From assembly GCA_029204225.1 (NCBI GenBank), contig CM055114.1:14517371-14581370 (forward strand): 64,000 nt of DNA, in the 5' to 3' direction. This document shows positions 12,572-24,012 of the stretch, piece by piece (position 1 is the stretch's first letter; every line of letters starts with the position of its first letter). Made by a program: the position numbers and the translations under genes. The notes beneath the pieces were generated by a model. That model was not told where the DNA came from, did no database searches, and saw nothing but the letters and a program-made list of their open reading frames with translations. The stretch is from Diphasiastrum complanatum (taxonomy: Eukaryota; Streptophyta; Lycopodiopsida; Lycopodiales; Lycopodiaceae).

Positions 12572-13165
12572 CCAAAGTTCCAAACAAATTGCATTCCAAG
12601 GACATGAAATAAATCCCAAGTGACACTAATGAAAGTGACATTTATCTTTGCATCTTGAACCAAGAAATTCACTTCCAAATTAGAAACTTCAAAAGGTTTG
12701 AAATGTGTGGTGATGGACTTTTGAAGACAAATCTTGTAAGTCCGTGTGAGACTCCAAGCCTCATGCATCTTTCCACAAAGGAAACACCTTTCCCTGGATT
12801 TTCCCTTCTTGCCTTTGCACTTTGAACTTGAAGCTCCATCCTTCACCTCAGGCCCCCTTGCTTTAGTTCTCCTTGGATGGATTGGTCTTCATTTTGTAGC
12901 ATCTTGAGAAAAAGTGATCTCTCTGGCCACAAAGGTTGCATTTAGGATCCTTACTTGCCTCCAATAGGTTGCCACCTATTGATGCCATGATGAGGAAGTA
13001 AAACTTTGTGATATGACTTTTCAAAATGTAATTTGTGACTCTCAAGAAACTAGATTTGAACATATTCAACAATCTAGAAGGATCTACACAAGATCTAGAC
13101 CACAAATTTTGAATCATATCTCTTTTCAACCTAGTCAATTGGATTATAAGATTTGATCTGATCAC
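12572..13165 (-). pseudogene. Retrotransposon gag/protease relic with zinc knuckles
   Basis: 13165-12863 ends with CNLCGQRDHFFSRC, a CX2CX4HX4C nucleocapsid knuckle. 12846-12572 continues with a second, degraded knuckle (CFLCGKMHEAWS) and a lysine-rich linker. Stops separate the parts. The class is not certain; position and orientation suggest it belongs downstream of the LTR at about 13.7-14.2 kb. Confidence 0.6.
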
Positions 13166-13194
13166 TAAGACAAAAGCGCTCTATCAAATCACAA

Positions 13195-13620
13195 AAATCA
13201 GATCCAAACACCAACGACTCTTTCTTTTGAGAGTTGGAATGGATTTTGAAAAGATTTGACACCTAGAATTTCATTTTCTATTGACTAGTTCACTCGACTT
13301 TTGATATTCTTGAACAAAGGATGGGTATTGTTTCAAATACTTGGAAATCAAACTTAATCACCTCTTTTGGACTCACTCTTGACCCAAATAATTTCACTCT
13401 TGAGATTTGGATTGAATTTGATTTGATTTGACAACAAATTAAACCACTAATTTTCACAAAAGAAAGATGATCTACACTAGATCACATAAACTTGACATGT
13501 GTACTTGATTCAAACGCACAAAGATCAGATCCAATCACCCCTTTTGGAATCCATCTTGACCCAAAGAATATCACTCTTGAGATTTGGAATGGACATGAGA
13601 TGGTTTGATAACAATCTATG
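13195..13620. repeat. Diverged tandem repeat in element leader
   Basis: Units near 13195, 13345 and 13510 share AATCACCYCTTTTGGAMTC, TTGACCCAAA and TCACTCTTGAGATTTGG. A weaker copy of part of the unit (GACTCTxxxxxxxAGAGTTGGAATG) occurs near 17735. The unit is about 165 bp and clearly degraded. It lies between a copia LTR and a gag relic, so it may be part of a retrotransposon 5' leader. Confidence 0.6.
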
Positions 13621-13719
13621 TCAAGAATCTTTCACCAAGCTTAAAAATTAGACATCTAGAGATTCACAAATGAGAACTTTTCACACGTGTGAGCCAGTTG
13701 CAAGTACAAAGGATCAAGA

Positions 13720-14198
13720 GAATGAATGATTTCACACTTAACTAGCTTCTATTCCAAAAACAATGAGATGGAAAACATTGGCAAGCTAGTTAGCATGAAG
13801 GCAAAGCATTCATCACAATCTAACTACATTACACCTCAAATGGATCAAATGGAAGCTTTACTTGAAGAAGTGTCTTCTTGTGGTACAAAGCCACCTTATT
13901 TATAGTACAAGAGGCCTTCTAGAACTCGTGGAGAGAGAGAACAATCTAGATGCCACATTGCCTCTACCTCTCTACTAGATGACAAAAAGAGAGATGGATA
14001 AGACTTGAGAATCCTTTGACCTACAAGAGTAGCCTCAAATGCTTCTTGATAGGTTCTAGACCTACACATCACTATGAAGAAAAAAATTAACTTGACTCTA
14101 ATTGGACAGTTACTATACTACTCTAACTCAAGTTTGGACAAACCCCAAAACTTGAATCTCTAAGTTTAATATTATTTTAATTTTACAATATTTTCACA
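13720..14198 (-). mobile_element. Copia LTR (3' LTR of the 14.2-17.3 kb element)
   Basis: On the minus strand the LTR begins TGTGAAAATATTGTA at 14198, immediately after the polypurine tract AAGGAGGAG (14199-14209). A TATA box (CTATAAATAA) lies near 13900. Part of it, 14034-14197, is repeated at 17406-17547. The far boundary is uncertain and given only approximately. Instead of host sequence, what follows is a leader-like region and a gag relic in the same orientation. Confidence 0.75.
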
Positions 14199-14223
14199 CT
14201 CCTCCTTAGAATAAAAATAATAT

Positions 14224-15723
14224 TTACAATACTAAGGACTTGGAGATCAAGCCAAGATTTGATCTATATCTTTCAAAGTCCTTCTTAGCTAGAGGCTTGG
14301 TGAGTAAATCTGCATAACAATTTAAAGTTGATACATGCTCAAGGAGAATCTCACCATCCATAACTTTTTCTCTTACATAGTGGTGTGCTACCTCTATGTG
14401 CTTACTTCTTGCATGAATGATTGGATTACTTGCAAGATATTGGGCTGAGGTGCTATCACATTTGATGCAAGGTATTTCCTCCTCTTGAATGATCCCGAGC
14501 TCCACTAGTAATCTTTTGATCCAAATGACTTCCTTTGTTGTGATAGTCAAAGCCTTGTACTCGGCTTCACATGAGGATATGGAGATAGTGTCTTGTTTCT
14601 TAGATTGCCAAGAGACAAGATTACCTCCCAAAAATATTGTATAAGCACTTGTGGACTTTCTATCCACCTTATCACCTGCAAAATCCGAATCTAAAAAGGC
14701 AACAAGGCTTAAATCATGTCTTTTAAAACAAAGTCCATAGTCTTGAGTAGATGCAACATATCTCAAGATCCTCTTCCTCTTTTTCCAATCATGGATCTTT
14801 GGAATTTGAATGCTTTGACTAAGCTTATGCACACTAAAACTAAGATCATCCCTAGTGATAGTGAGCCATATTAAAGAGCCTATTAGACTTCTAAAAAGTG
14901 TGATGTCCTCAAAGGACTCTTCATCACAAGTTTTAGTGTCTTTAACATTGGACTCCATAGGAGTATCTATGCTTTCACAATCTTGCATTTTAAACTTCTT
15001 AAGCATAAATCTTACATAACTTTCTTGAGAAATGAAAGCTAAGTCATTAGAGATCTTAATCTCTAATCCAAGTACATGATGTAAAAATCCAAGATCTTGC
15101 ATTTTCAATTCCTTTCCTAAGGAGATCTTGGTATCAACAAGTAAATCCATGTTGCTTCCACATAATAGGATGTCATCAACATCAATAAGCAACATGATTA
15201 TATCATTACCGACATGTTTAAGATATAATGATGGATCATATGAACTAATCTTGAAACCAATAGAAAGAAGATAAGTGTTCAACCTCTCATACCAAGCCCT
15301 TGGACCTTGTTTCAAGCCATAAAGACTTTTCAAAAGTAAGCATACTTTTGATCCTTTGCCATTCACAACAAAACCCGGAGGTTGATGCATATGTATTTCT
15401 TCTTCTAAGTAACCATTTAAGAAAGCATTGGAAACATCAAGTTGAAGCATTTTCCAATCATAAAAGCAACAAATAGTAATGAGAATTCTAATGGTTACCA
15501 TCTTTGCTACAAGAGCAAAGGTTTCTTCATAATCTATGCCTTTGATTTGGGCATAGCCTTTAGCACAAAGCCTTGCTTTGAACTTAGTGATTGATCCATC
15601 ATTATTGAGCTTGATTCTATAGACCCACTTGCATCCAATGACATGCTTGTCATTAGCTGGATCTACAAGTAAGTATTTTAGAAGATAAGAGGCAAACCCA
15701 ACAAAAACATGAGTAATCATCAA
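14224..15723 (-). pseudogene. Ty1/copia reverse transcriptase-RNase H
   Basis: A 499-codon uninterrupted frame covers nearly all of the copia RT and RNase H: GCKWVYRIKLNNDGS, KARLCAKGYAQ, DVSNAFLNGYLEEEIHM, SLYGLKQGPRAWYERL, RNase H end TISISSCEAEYKAL and final DLLTKPLAKKDFERYR. The usual catalytic YVDD reads IDVDDILL, so the aspartates are kept. Its 5' end joins an integrase fragment after a large internal deletion, so the polyprotein is not functional although this part is well preserved. Confidence 0.93.
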
Positions 15724-15988
15724 TAAATGTTATAAAACATGTAGCTCCACCCTTGCTCTTGGTGGATGAGAAATGGATGTCACTATGGATGAGTTCCAAA
15801 GGTGCTTTGGACTTGATGGTTGATCTTTGATGTGGCCTTGCATGTGATTTGGCCAATGCACATGCATCCCAAGGACTTGACTCCTTGATCATGGACTTAG
15901 GCAAACCATGAGCTAGCTCCAACCTGCACATAGATTGCATGGCCTTGGAGTTGGGATGTGCCCAACCTCCTATGCCATAGATCTTCAT
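15653..15988 (-). pseudogene. Copia GAG-pre-integrase and truncated integrase
   Basis: Contains the pre-integrase linker (CALAKSHARPH) and the first strands of the integrase core (LELIHSDIHFSS, FITFIDDYSCFCWV) with the first catalytic Asp, then stops abruptly and meets the RT frame. The remaining integrase core with the second Asp and the Glu is deleted. This is the break that kills an otherwise well preserved element. Confidence 0.88.
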
Positions 15989-17292
15989 TTGAAAGCTTTC
16001 CTTGTAGCACTATCCGAGCAAAGATTAGCATTTCCATTTCCATCAAGCTTGAATAACCTTCCAAAATGAGAACATGATGCTATTATATCATCATCTTTTG
16101 TGATCAAGAAAATACCATCCTTAAAATCTACTTGTAGACCATCATCATTGAGTTGGCCTACACTTATTAGATTTTTAGTCAAACTAGGAACATAGAGCAC
16201 ATCATTGAGATCAAGCTTATCTAGAGATATGCTTTCTATACCTTCTATCATGCACTCCTCATCATTTGTTGTATAGATACAACTTCTAGATCCTTTGTAT
16301 GGTACAAGATTACAAAAAGAGTTTTTATCACTACTCATGTGGGATGAGGCACCACTATCTAGCCACCATACATTAGAATGATTGAAAGAGGAAGATGAAA
16401 GGTTAGACATCATAAGTGAATCTTCTTTGTCACAAGGAGATTCATCTTCACAAGTGATGTTGGCTTGCTTTTTCCTTTTGTAGCATTGGGAGGCAAAATG
16501 CCCCTTCTTGCCACATGAGAAACAAGTAACCTTGCACTTGTTCTTCTTCACATTGGATGAGCTTGGTTCCTCCTTGGATGTCTTCTCCATTGCTTTTGTG
16601 TTGTCCTTGGATCTCTTGCCATTCTTCTTGTCTTTTCTCTTCTCCTTGGATTTGGTGAAGAGTGCTTGATCACTTCCTCCATCCTTGAGAGACAATCTCT
16701 CAAATCTTGCCACTCGAGGTTGATGCCTATACTCCTCGGCTATCAAGACTCCTTGTAAGGCTTCTAAAGAGGGTAAGTTCTCTTTAATTTCATAAGATTG
16801 AACAATGGTATCAAAATCCTCATGTAATCCATTTAAAATAACTTGAACAATTTCTTTGGATTTGATAGAATCATCTATGCAACAAAGACTTTTATGGAGA
16901 TCCTTGACTCTAGAAACATAGGATGAAGCACTTTTATCCTTTCTTTGAAAACTTTGAGAAATCATATTTCTTAGAGTAAGGACTCTTGAATTGTTTTTAG
17001 ACTCATAGATGGATTGAAGAGTACTCCATGCTTCTTGAGCATTGACACAAGAGCTAATCTCTCTTAGAAATTTATTAGAGACATTTAGCTTTAAAACATG
17101 AAGAGCAACACGTGCTCTTTTCTTGAATTTGGGAATTTCTTGAGGATTAGTAGGCTCCTCCTCATTCCCATTCACTATATCTATTAGATCTTGAAGCACA
17201 AGAATGGATTCTATCCTCACTTTCCGTGTACCATAGTTTGTAGAAGTGAGTCTCTCACTTTGTTCTAATAGATAAGATCCCATTGAAGTCAT
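15985..17292 (-). pseudogene. Ty1/copia gag-protease
   Basis: A 435-codon open frame beginning MTSMGSYLLEQSERLTSTNY, a typical copia gag start. The UBN2 region (CVNAQEAWSTLQSIYE) is followed by a Lys-rich linker, the nucleocapsid knuckle CFSCGKKGHFASQC, and the aspartic protease (WWLDSGASSHMS; LTKNLISVGQL). It runs into the integrase fragment at 15985. Together with the RT frame it forms one recent element lacking only the integrase core. Confidence 0.93.
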
Positions 17293-17405
17293 GCCTAGAG
17301 AATTGATTTGGGCTTACTAGATGAATGTTTTTAGAGGTTCAAAACTAATCAAATGTAAACTATTGATCACTTGGAATCAAGTAACAAATGATTGAGAACT
17401 CAAAG

Positions 17406-17547
17406 CTCAAATGCTTTTTGATAGGTTCTAGACCTACACATCACTATGAAGAAAAAAAGTAACTTGACTCTGATTGGAAAGTTACTAGACTAGTCTACCT
17501 CAAGTTTGGACAAACCCCAAAACTTGAATCTCTACAATATTTTCACA
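17406..17547 (-). repeat. Truncated 5' LTR remnant
   Basis: Matches 14034-14197 at about 90% over the aligned part, from TGTGAAAATATTGTA on the minus strand to CAAAAAGCATTTGAG, and lacks about 22 bp present in the other copy. The rest of the LTR and the primer site are missing: only 113 bp separate it from the gag start. Confidence 0.75.
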
Positions 17548-18478
17548 ACAAAGATCCCAACCATGCATGAACACTCAAATATGGACTCCTCCCAATGGGA
17601 TCACAACTTGACCCTCACCCTCTCACAAAGAAAGTTGAACTAGAACTTATTTGAGTTTCATAAATACAATGTCAAATTTTGCTCAAAAATTGAATTCATC
17701 CATCCCTATTGGACTCCACCAAGTACCAATGACTCTACCTGTTCAGAGTTGGAATGAAATTCAAATTTTCAGAAATGTGATACTTCTCTCTCACTAATAT
17801 ATGTGCTTACAAAGAGCTAATGGCACTTAGCAAGATTTGATCACAATGAAGAAGACAATTTTTCCACCAAAGTCAAGAAATGAGTTACTAGATCTTGCCC
17901 TCCACAAAGGAAGGAACTCTTAGGATTTTTAATCAAACACTACACATGTCACTCACACACCTCTATGACTCTCTTTTAAGCCAAACAAAACTCAACTCTT
18001 TGAGTAGAGTGGAACAATGTGACTTAGATCTCAAAAATCACTTCTAGAACTCTCTAACAATGCTTATCACTTGTATTGGTGGATTTTGCCTTTATGAGTG
18101 TTTGTGCTCTAGAAATTCACTTAATATTTTACTTGGAGGACTTATAGCACTTAGATGCTTCTAGTATCAGCCCTTTCACTCTTGAACACATCTAGAAAGA
18201 AGGTACAATGGATTTCAATCTCTCCCCTTGCAAATCACTCCTTAATCTTCGGTTTTTGGCAATCTCTCACTCTCAACTTTAATGCACACCCAAAGCATCT
18301 TAGAATCAGATTTAATGTACTGTAATAAAGCTTGAAATCATCTATATGATTGATCTATACCAAGAACAAATCAAAGGAACAGAAACAATGCATTAGAAAG
18401 CTTGAAAAATGCCCTAGTTTTGGGTGTATGAGGCATTAAAAGCACCAAAACTGAATTTTATTGCTCAGAATAGGTTCG
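17548..18478. other. No feature recognised
   Basis: AT-rich sequence without a coding frame. A few phrases recall the leader repeat of 13.2-13.6 kb (near 17735), so it may be non-coding retrotransposon sequence. Confidence 0.4.
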
Positions 18479-18830
18479 GTATGGCCTCACATGTGTGGTA
18501 AATACACCTAAATCCCACAACAATATTTGGTACAAATATAATGATTCTATCTATCCATTCAAACTCGCTACCTCAAGATTAGCTAGTTTCCAAAAACTTG
18601 CTAGTTTGGGTGTATGAGTAAGATATAGCATCAAATTGAAAAATATAGCTCCAAAACTGGTATTGTATGGCCTCACACGTGTGAACACTACCCTTGCAGC
18701 CCACAACCAAGTTTGATGCACAAATATCAAGGCTAACTAACTCTTAAAACTCCCCCACTCAAGATTAGTGAGTTTTCTCAAAAAGAAACTTGCCAATCTG
18801 GGTGTTGTTTAGATCAATGCTTTAATCTCT
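18479..18830. repeat. Diverged tandem repeat, about 180 bp x 2
   Basis: Two units share GTATGGCCTCACAYGTGTG, then CCCACAAC, ACAAATAT, CTCAAGATTAG and finally CTTGCxAxTxTGGGTG. The unit starts near 18479 and again near 18661. The second unit is also part of the long inverted repeat with 24.6-25.0 kb. Confidence 0.75.
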
Positions 18831-19163
18831 TGTACTTGGCTCTGATACCATTTGAAATTTCAGAGAAATAAAGACCAAGAATGGATCTAGATCAGATCCT
18901 CAAGAGGTGTTGGAAGCTAGATTACTTGATCTACTAATCAACCAATGATTAGATCTAGAATTAGATCAATTTCCCATCAAAAATCTAGCAAGAACAACAA
19001 GCAAATGATTAAACTTGAGACCTACCACCTTCACACGTGTGAAGAACAGTACTTGTATGGACTTACAACAAAGAGTTAAGTACACAAGTGTCAAGAAACA
19101 ATAGAACCATAAAATCACAACACAAATATGAGAATACTCAAGATATGCCTCCTAAATCAGGAC
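18697..19163 (-). mobile_element. Copia LTR end, primer site and leader (inverted copy of 24.58-25.04 kb)
   Basis: Read on the minus strand this is the last 310 bp of an LTR (19163-18851), the primer site TGGTATCAGAGCC (18850-18838) and about 140 bp of leader. It matches 24577-25043 on the plus strand over its whole length. The upstream half of this LTR is missing; instead a deleted copia fragment abuts it at about 19165. Confidence 0.85.
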
Positions 19164-19190
19164 CTGGAGCTCTCCTTTCGAAATCAAATC

Positions 19191-20280
19191 TCAAATATGA
19201 TGGTACTTCAGAGGAATGTGCTTCGTTTTTGAATGGAAGACAGGATCCTGGGAAAGATAGATGGCACTCTGAGAGTCCATCATCATCGTGCTTGTCCCGT
19301 CTTGTGGTATCCCGATTACCTCCAACATCATTTGTAGCCACACTACCTCATTCGCCACTTTCGAGGCTGCGACATACTCAGCCGTGGAAAATTGGTTCTC
19401 CCTTGAATTCTTGAACTTAACAAATACATCATATACTTTGTCTTTGCTCTTTAGTACATAGATCCAACAAAATCTACTAAAATCATCAATGACATACATC
19501 TTAGCTCCACTAGTGCTAATTGTAGTAATTCCATGAATATCTGAATGTACAACTTGAAAAGGCTTTGTAGATCTAGTATAAGGTAGTCTATGTGACTTTG
19601 ACAAAGCACAAGACTCACAGACATGATTGATGCTACTTAAGAATTTTGGAAGACTAATCACAACTTGCTCCTTAGCCATTACCTCCAATGACTTGAAGTT
19701 GAGGTGTCCCATCCTTTTATGCCAAACCTCTTAAATAGGTATTTGATCACTTGCCACAAATCCAACCTGGTTAGCAATAAGCATCTAGTTTGAACAACTT
19801 CCCTTGTCTTTTACCTTTTGCAATCAAGATGTCCTTCCTTTTGATCATGCAAGCATCTCCTTCAAACTCACTTTTGAAACCTTTACTTAGCAATTGACTC
19901 ACACCAAGTAAATTCTTGGTAATGGAAGGTATGAACAAGACATCCTTCAAATGATCATTCCTATTTGTAGAGAGAGAAATAGGAATTGTGCCAATCCCTT
20001 TGATTGCACACTCACCATCATTTGTCGTGTAGATCACCCTCTTGTCATCTCCATATGCCAACAAAAAAGTGAAGTTCTCTTTGTGAAAAGTCATGTGTGA
20101 GCCACCACTATCAATCCACCATGGATCTAGATCTCCATCAGTAGCAAGCATACATGAAGACATCACAAAAATATCATCATTTGAATTTTGAACATCCAAA
20201 CCATCTTCATCATGAGAAAGATTACCTTTCTTGTCTCCTTGATCTCTCTTCTTCTTGTAGCACTCACTTGCAAATCAATG
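19191..20280 (-). pseudogene. Internally deleted copia: protease, integrase start, RNase H end
   Basis: 20280-19771 encodes the end of a zinc knuckle and the protease (WWIDSGGSHMTFH, ITKNLLGVSQLL). 19712-19191 reads from the pre-integrase region (CESCALSKSHRLPY) through the integrase start (HSDIHGITTISTSG, DDFSRFCWIYVL), then jumps within one frame to the last part of RNase H (FSTAEYVAASKVANEVVWLQ). Most of integrase, all of RT and the start of RNase H are lost at one clean in-frame junction near 19412. Confidence 0.9.
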
Positions 20281-21350
20281 AGATCAAATGGCACCATTGG
20301 CCGCTACAAAGCAAGGCTTGTCGCAAAGGGCTACACGCAGAGATATGGTGTCGACTATTTCGACACATATTCGCCCATGGTCAAGATGACAAGCATAAGG
20401 CTGCTCCTTGCATACGCCACACAGTACAATCTGGAAATTCACCAGATTGACATGAAAACAGCCTTTCTCCACGGAGATCTAGAGGAGGAAATTTGCATGA
20501 AGCAACCTGAAGGCTATGAAGACCCCGAAAGCAGACAATATGTCTGTCAATTGCAAAGATGCATCTACGGTCTAAAATAGGCATCACGAGCCTGGTACAA
20601 AAAGCTTGACGCTCTTCTCAACTCTCTAGACTTCAATCCTACTCAACTAGACTATAATGTCTACATCAAAAGAGTAGAAAAGGATTTTGTGATACTGACC
20701 ATTTTCATGGATGATTCGTTGATGATAGGAAATTTCTTGATGTTGATCAAAGACACGAAGAGTCAGATTTCTGAAAACTACGAAATCATAGATCTTGGAG
20801 AAGCAACAAAATGCCTAAGGTTGGAGATCAGAAGAGATCGAAAAAATGGCGAAATGCACTTGAGTCAGTCAGAATACGCCAGAAGAGTGCTGAAGTAGTA
20901 CCACATGATGGACTGTGAAGAGAAAGCCACACCAATGATTGTTGGAGCCAAGCTCATGAAACATGACTGCCCAAAAACAGAAGAGGAAGAACAGAAGATG
21001 GCAGGTATACCTTGACAGAACTTAATCGGTAGTCTGATGTACTTCACAATTTGTACCAGACCCAATCTGGCCTTCTTTCTTTACGCATTTAGCCAATTTT
21101 GTTCCAATCCTGGTTTAGCACATTGGAAAATGGCCAAACAAATCCTACAGTATCTGAAGGGTACCCAAAATGTTGGATTAACCTACAGAGTTAGAAACGA
21201 AGAGAAAGAATTTGAGCTGCATCACTACAGTGATGCGAGCTGGACGAGCTGCAAAGATGACAACAAGTCCATTACTGGAGGATGTACGATAGCGTGTGGA
21301 GCTGCAATCAGCTGGATATGCAAAAGGCAAATCTTGGTAGCTCAATCCTC
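20280..21350 (+). pseudogene. Ty1/copia RT-RNase H fragment
   Basis: Begins abruptly at GRYKARLVAKGYTQ and continues through DMKTAFLHGDLEEEI, a stop at 20578-20580 in LK*ASRAWYKKL, and an altered active site FMDDSLMIG instead of YVDD. RNase H motifs follow (YSDASWTSCKDDNKS, ISWICKRQILVAQSS). Further stops lie at about 20897 and 21015. It faces away from the minus-strand copia at 20280, with a blunt junction, and at about 21350 it runs directly into an integrase fragment. Confidence 0.9.
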
Positions 21351-21960
21351 TTGCGGATCAAGTGCTTAAGGAGTTACAATGGTGGAGAGTACATATCTAC
21401 CAAGTTTAAGGCTTTTTGTGATGCGCATGGGATTAAGAGGGAGTATACAACACCAAGGACCCCACAACAAAATGCAGTGGCCGAGAGGAAGAATAGGACT
21501 TTATATGAAAGTGCTAAAGCCATGAGGTTAAGTGCTAGCCTTGATAAGCCATTTTGGGATCAAGCTTTGTTGTGTGCTAATTTCTTGTGCAATAGGTGGT
21601 CGAGTGCTATTTTGGATGGAAGGACATCTTTTGAGATGCTATTCGAGAGGAGGCCGAGTGTCAACTTTCTTAGAGCTTTTGGATGCACATGATATGTCAA
21701 TATAACTCTTGATGATAGGACCAAGGTGGATCCATCTTCAAGGAAAGGTATATTTGCTGGATATAGTGAGGTGAGTAAAGCCTACAAGGTTTACATTCCT
21801 TCTACTAATAAGGTGATTATTGATAGAGATGTCATTTTTTAAGAGGGGAACATTCCAAAAGTATCTTCAAGCATTATTGATGGTGATGTGGATGGATCTA
21901 ACATTCTTGATGTTGATGTAAAGGATCCTATTTTAGATGGTGATGATGATGGACCTACAT
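21351..21960 (+). pseudogene. Ty1/copia integrase catalytic core fragment
   Basis: LRSYNGGEYISTKFKAFC carries an altered second catalytic motif (normally RSDNGGE), and REYTTPRTPQQNAVAERKNR carries the glutamate. LRAFGCT and the following linker (SRKGIFAGYSEVSKAYKVY) end near 21960. Here the integrase lies after an RNase H fragment, the wrong order for one element, so this is a second element. It leads toward the polypurine tract and LTR at 24.0 kb. Confidence 0.88.
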
Positions 21961-22004
21961 AACTTTGGCTTTCATAACCTCTTCTGATGAACCTACATGT
22001 GTAG

Positions 22005-22373
22005 ATGAAGCAAGGAACAAATATGAGTGGATCTAAGCAATGCTATGGATGCGGAGAAGGACATAGGATTGTTGAATGTCCAAACAAAGAAATCTACATG
22101 CTCTGCTGCCATGAGTGTGGATATGGACACTATTACAAGGATCGTGCAATGAGAAAAGAGATTTTTGTATCTCAAATGTGGATTAAGGCAATACTAGTTA
22201 AGTGTGATGCCTTGATAGATAGCAAAGCATGTTTTCCTTGTAAACTTACATTGAGTATAAAGACAAGGAAATGGAAATGTCTTTATGATGTATTTGCTTT
22301 TGGTTTGAATAAGATCATGAATTATGTGTTCATTCACAATATTGAAAATTGTAAATTTTCAATTTTAAAGTAA
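22005..22373 (+). pseudogene. Zinc-knuckle ORF of unknown origin
   Basis: A 122-codon frame with CYGCGEGHRIVEC (CX2CX3HX4C) followed by a partial second knuckle CHECGYGHYYKD. This looks like a nucleocapsid-type RNA-binding module, and the position, between a copia integrase and a 3' LTR, is where RT and RNase H should be. It may be a captured gag fragment. The downstream sequence does not match a known domain. Confidence 0.45.
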
Positions 22374-23210
22374 AGTTGTAAACTTCTTATGAGAATAAGT
22401 GAAGCATCCAAAGTGGACACTTATATCCATAAGCAAGTAGTTAGACTTATTGAGATGGAAATGCTTTTTGATTTCATTATTATAAAAATTCATAAGCAAG
22501 TAGTTAGCCTTGTTGAGATGGAAATACTTTTTGATTTCATTATTAGAAAAATCATGCCAAGCTATGGTGATTTTTGGACTTATGATTCTAGCATAAGTAA
22601 TGTTGATGATCATATGAAGTTCACATTATATGATCATGTTTGTTGTGATCATTTTGAGACATGGAGGTCCCGGATTTCCATCAAGGAGGAGCACCAAGAA
22701 GTTGATCTTGAGGAGTCATCTCAAGGTTCAAGTGTGCCAAGGATTGAGGAGGAGAGTCTTTATCAAGTCATGATTCCAAGAATAATATCAAGAGACATGG
22801 TTGAACTCATGTGGTTCACATTTCAAAAGAAAGAGGAGCACATTTCAAGTGGTATACATCTCATGCTTGCTTCTCTTATGTCATTTGGTGAATCAATTTG
22901 CTTTAGTGAGACTTTTGCAACTCAAAGCTAGAGTAAAGCAATACTAGTTGAGTATGGTGTCTCTCTTGAGAACATAGTTGATGTTCTTAATGATTTGAAA
23001 TTGATTTTAGATCAATTAGAAAGCAAACGGTTATTTCATCAAATGTATGCTCTTCAGTCTTGCAAGAGCAAGAGCGATTTGTTCACTCATAGTGTGAAAA
23101 TTTGTCTTTTTTCATGTATTGAGGCAAAATGTAAACTCTTTATGAGAGTAAGTGAATTATCCTCTAAGGACACATCTCCATAATGAAGTATTTAGCCTCA
23201 TTAGATCTGA
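22190..23210 (+). repeat. Nested tandem repeats (about 750 bp and 63 bp)
   Basis: Phrases near 22190 (GCAATACTAGTTRAGTRTG) and 22380 (TGTAAACTYYTTATGAGARTAAGTGAA) recur in the same order near 22935 and 23130, giving an old duplication of about 750 bp. Inside the first copy a 63-bp unit (CATAAGCAAGTAGTTAG...) is doubled at 22428-22490 and 22491-22553. The long frames here (22389-22931, 23152-23409) encode the repeats and resemble nothing I know. Confidence 0.65.
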
Positions 23211-23578
23211 GATTAGCATGGAAATCAAGCATGAAGATGTGATGCAAACTCTTGGTTATTATAACATGCATAGTCTTGCCAATGTTGATGAGCCTAATTC
23301 TCGAGATCTTGGTAACACGATGTTGGATCTTTGTGATCCTTATGATTCAAGAAGGACTCCTTATTTTCTCATGGAGTTTCAGCTATTTTTAAGGAGGAGG
23401 AGCTTTTAGATCAACCATATGTTTCAAGGATGGAACAAATCAATGGAAAAAGTGATCAAGTGCTGCAAAGCTCTCAAGTTCATCAAAGAAGTCAACATCA
23501 AAGAGGCACTATCATGGATATGGTGATTTAGAGATCTTCATCAAACTCATTGGCTGATCTTCTCACCTATCATTATAG

Positions 23579-23946
23579 GAGGAACTTTGAGCTCCAAAAA
23601 GACCCTTTGTAAAGATTCTTTTTATATTTTTCTCAATTTTTTCTTACACATGGATCAATCAAAACACTCAAATTTGAAATCTACGTAACGTAACTTTTTG
23701 AGTCCACATTTTGAGTCCACACTAAAAATGGCATAACTTTTTAGTGGTAAGTTTGAATTTAGCGGAGTCTGGTGCATTGGAAATCGCTCAAATAAGGGCT
23801 TCTCAATGATATGTTAGATGACATACTTTTGAGCTACGATTAAAAAGTTATGGCAAGTCAAATGTATTAGTGTTATAATATTTTAATAATATAAACTACA
23901 GCTTGCACAAATTCTTAAAGGGTCTTTTTGGAGCTCAAAGTTCCTC
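23579..23946. mobile_element. MITE with 35-bp terminal inverted repeats
   Basis: GAGGAACTTTGAGCTCCAAA at the left end is repeated inverted at the right end; similarity extends to about 35 bp through AAGACCCTTT. The 368-bp element is AT-rich and non-coding. It sits in the copia element just upstream of the polypurine tract. No clear target duplication was found, so the superfamily is open. Confidence 0.7.
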
Positions 23947-24012
23947 TAATGGAACCTGCAACGATAAGCCTTAAGTGTTGTAAATAGATGTACCATAAAT
24001 GTATCAAGTTAC

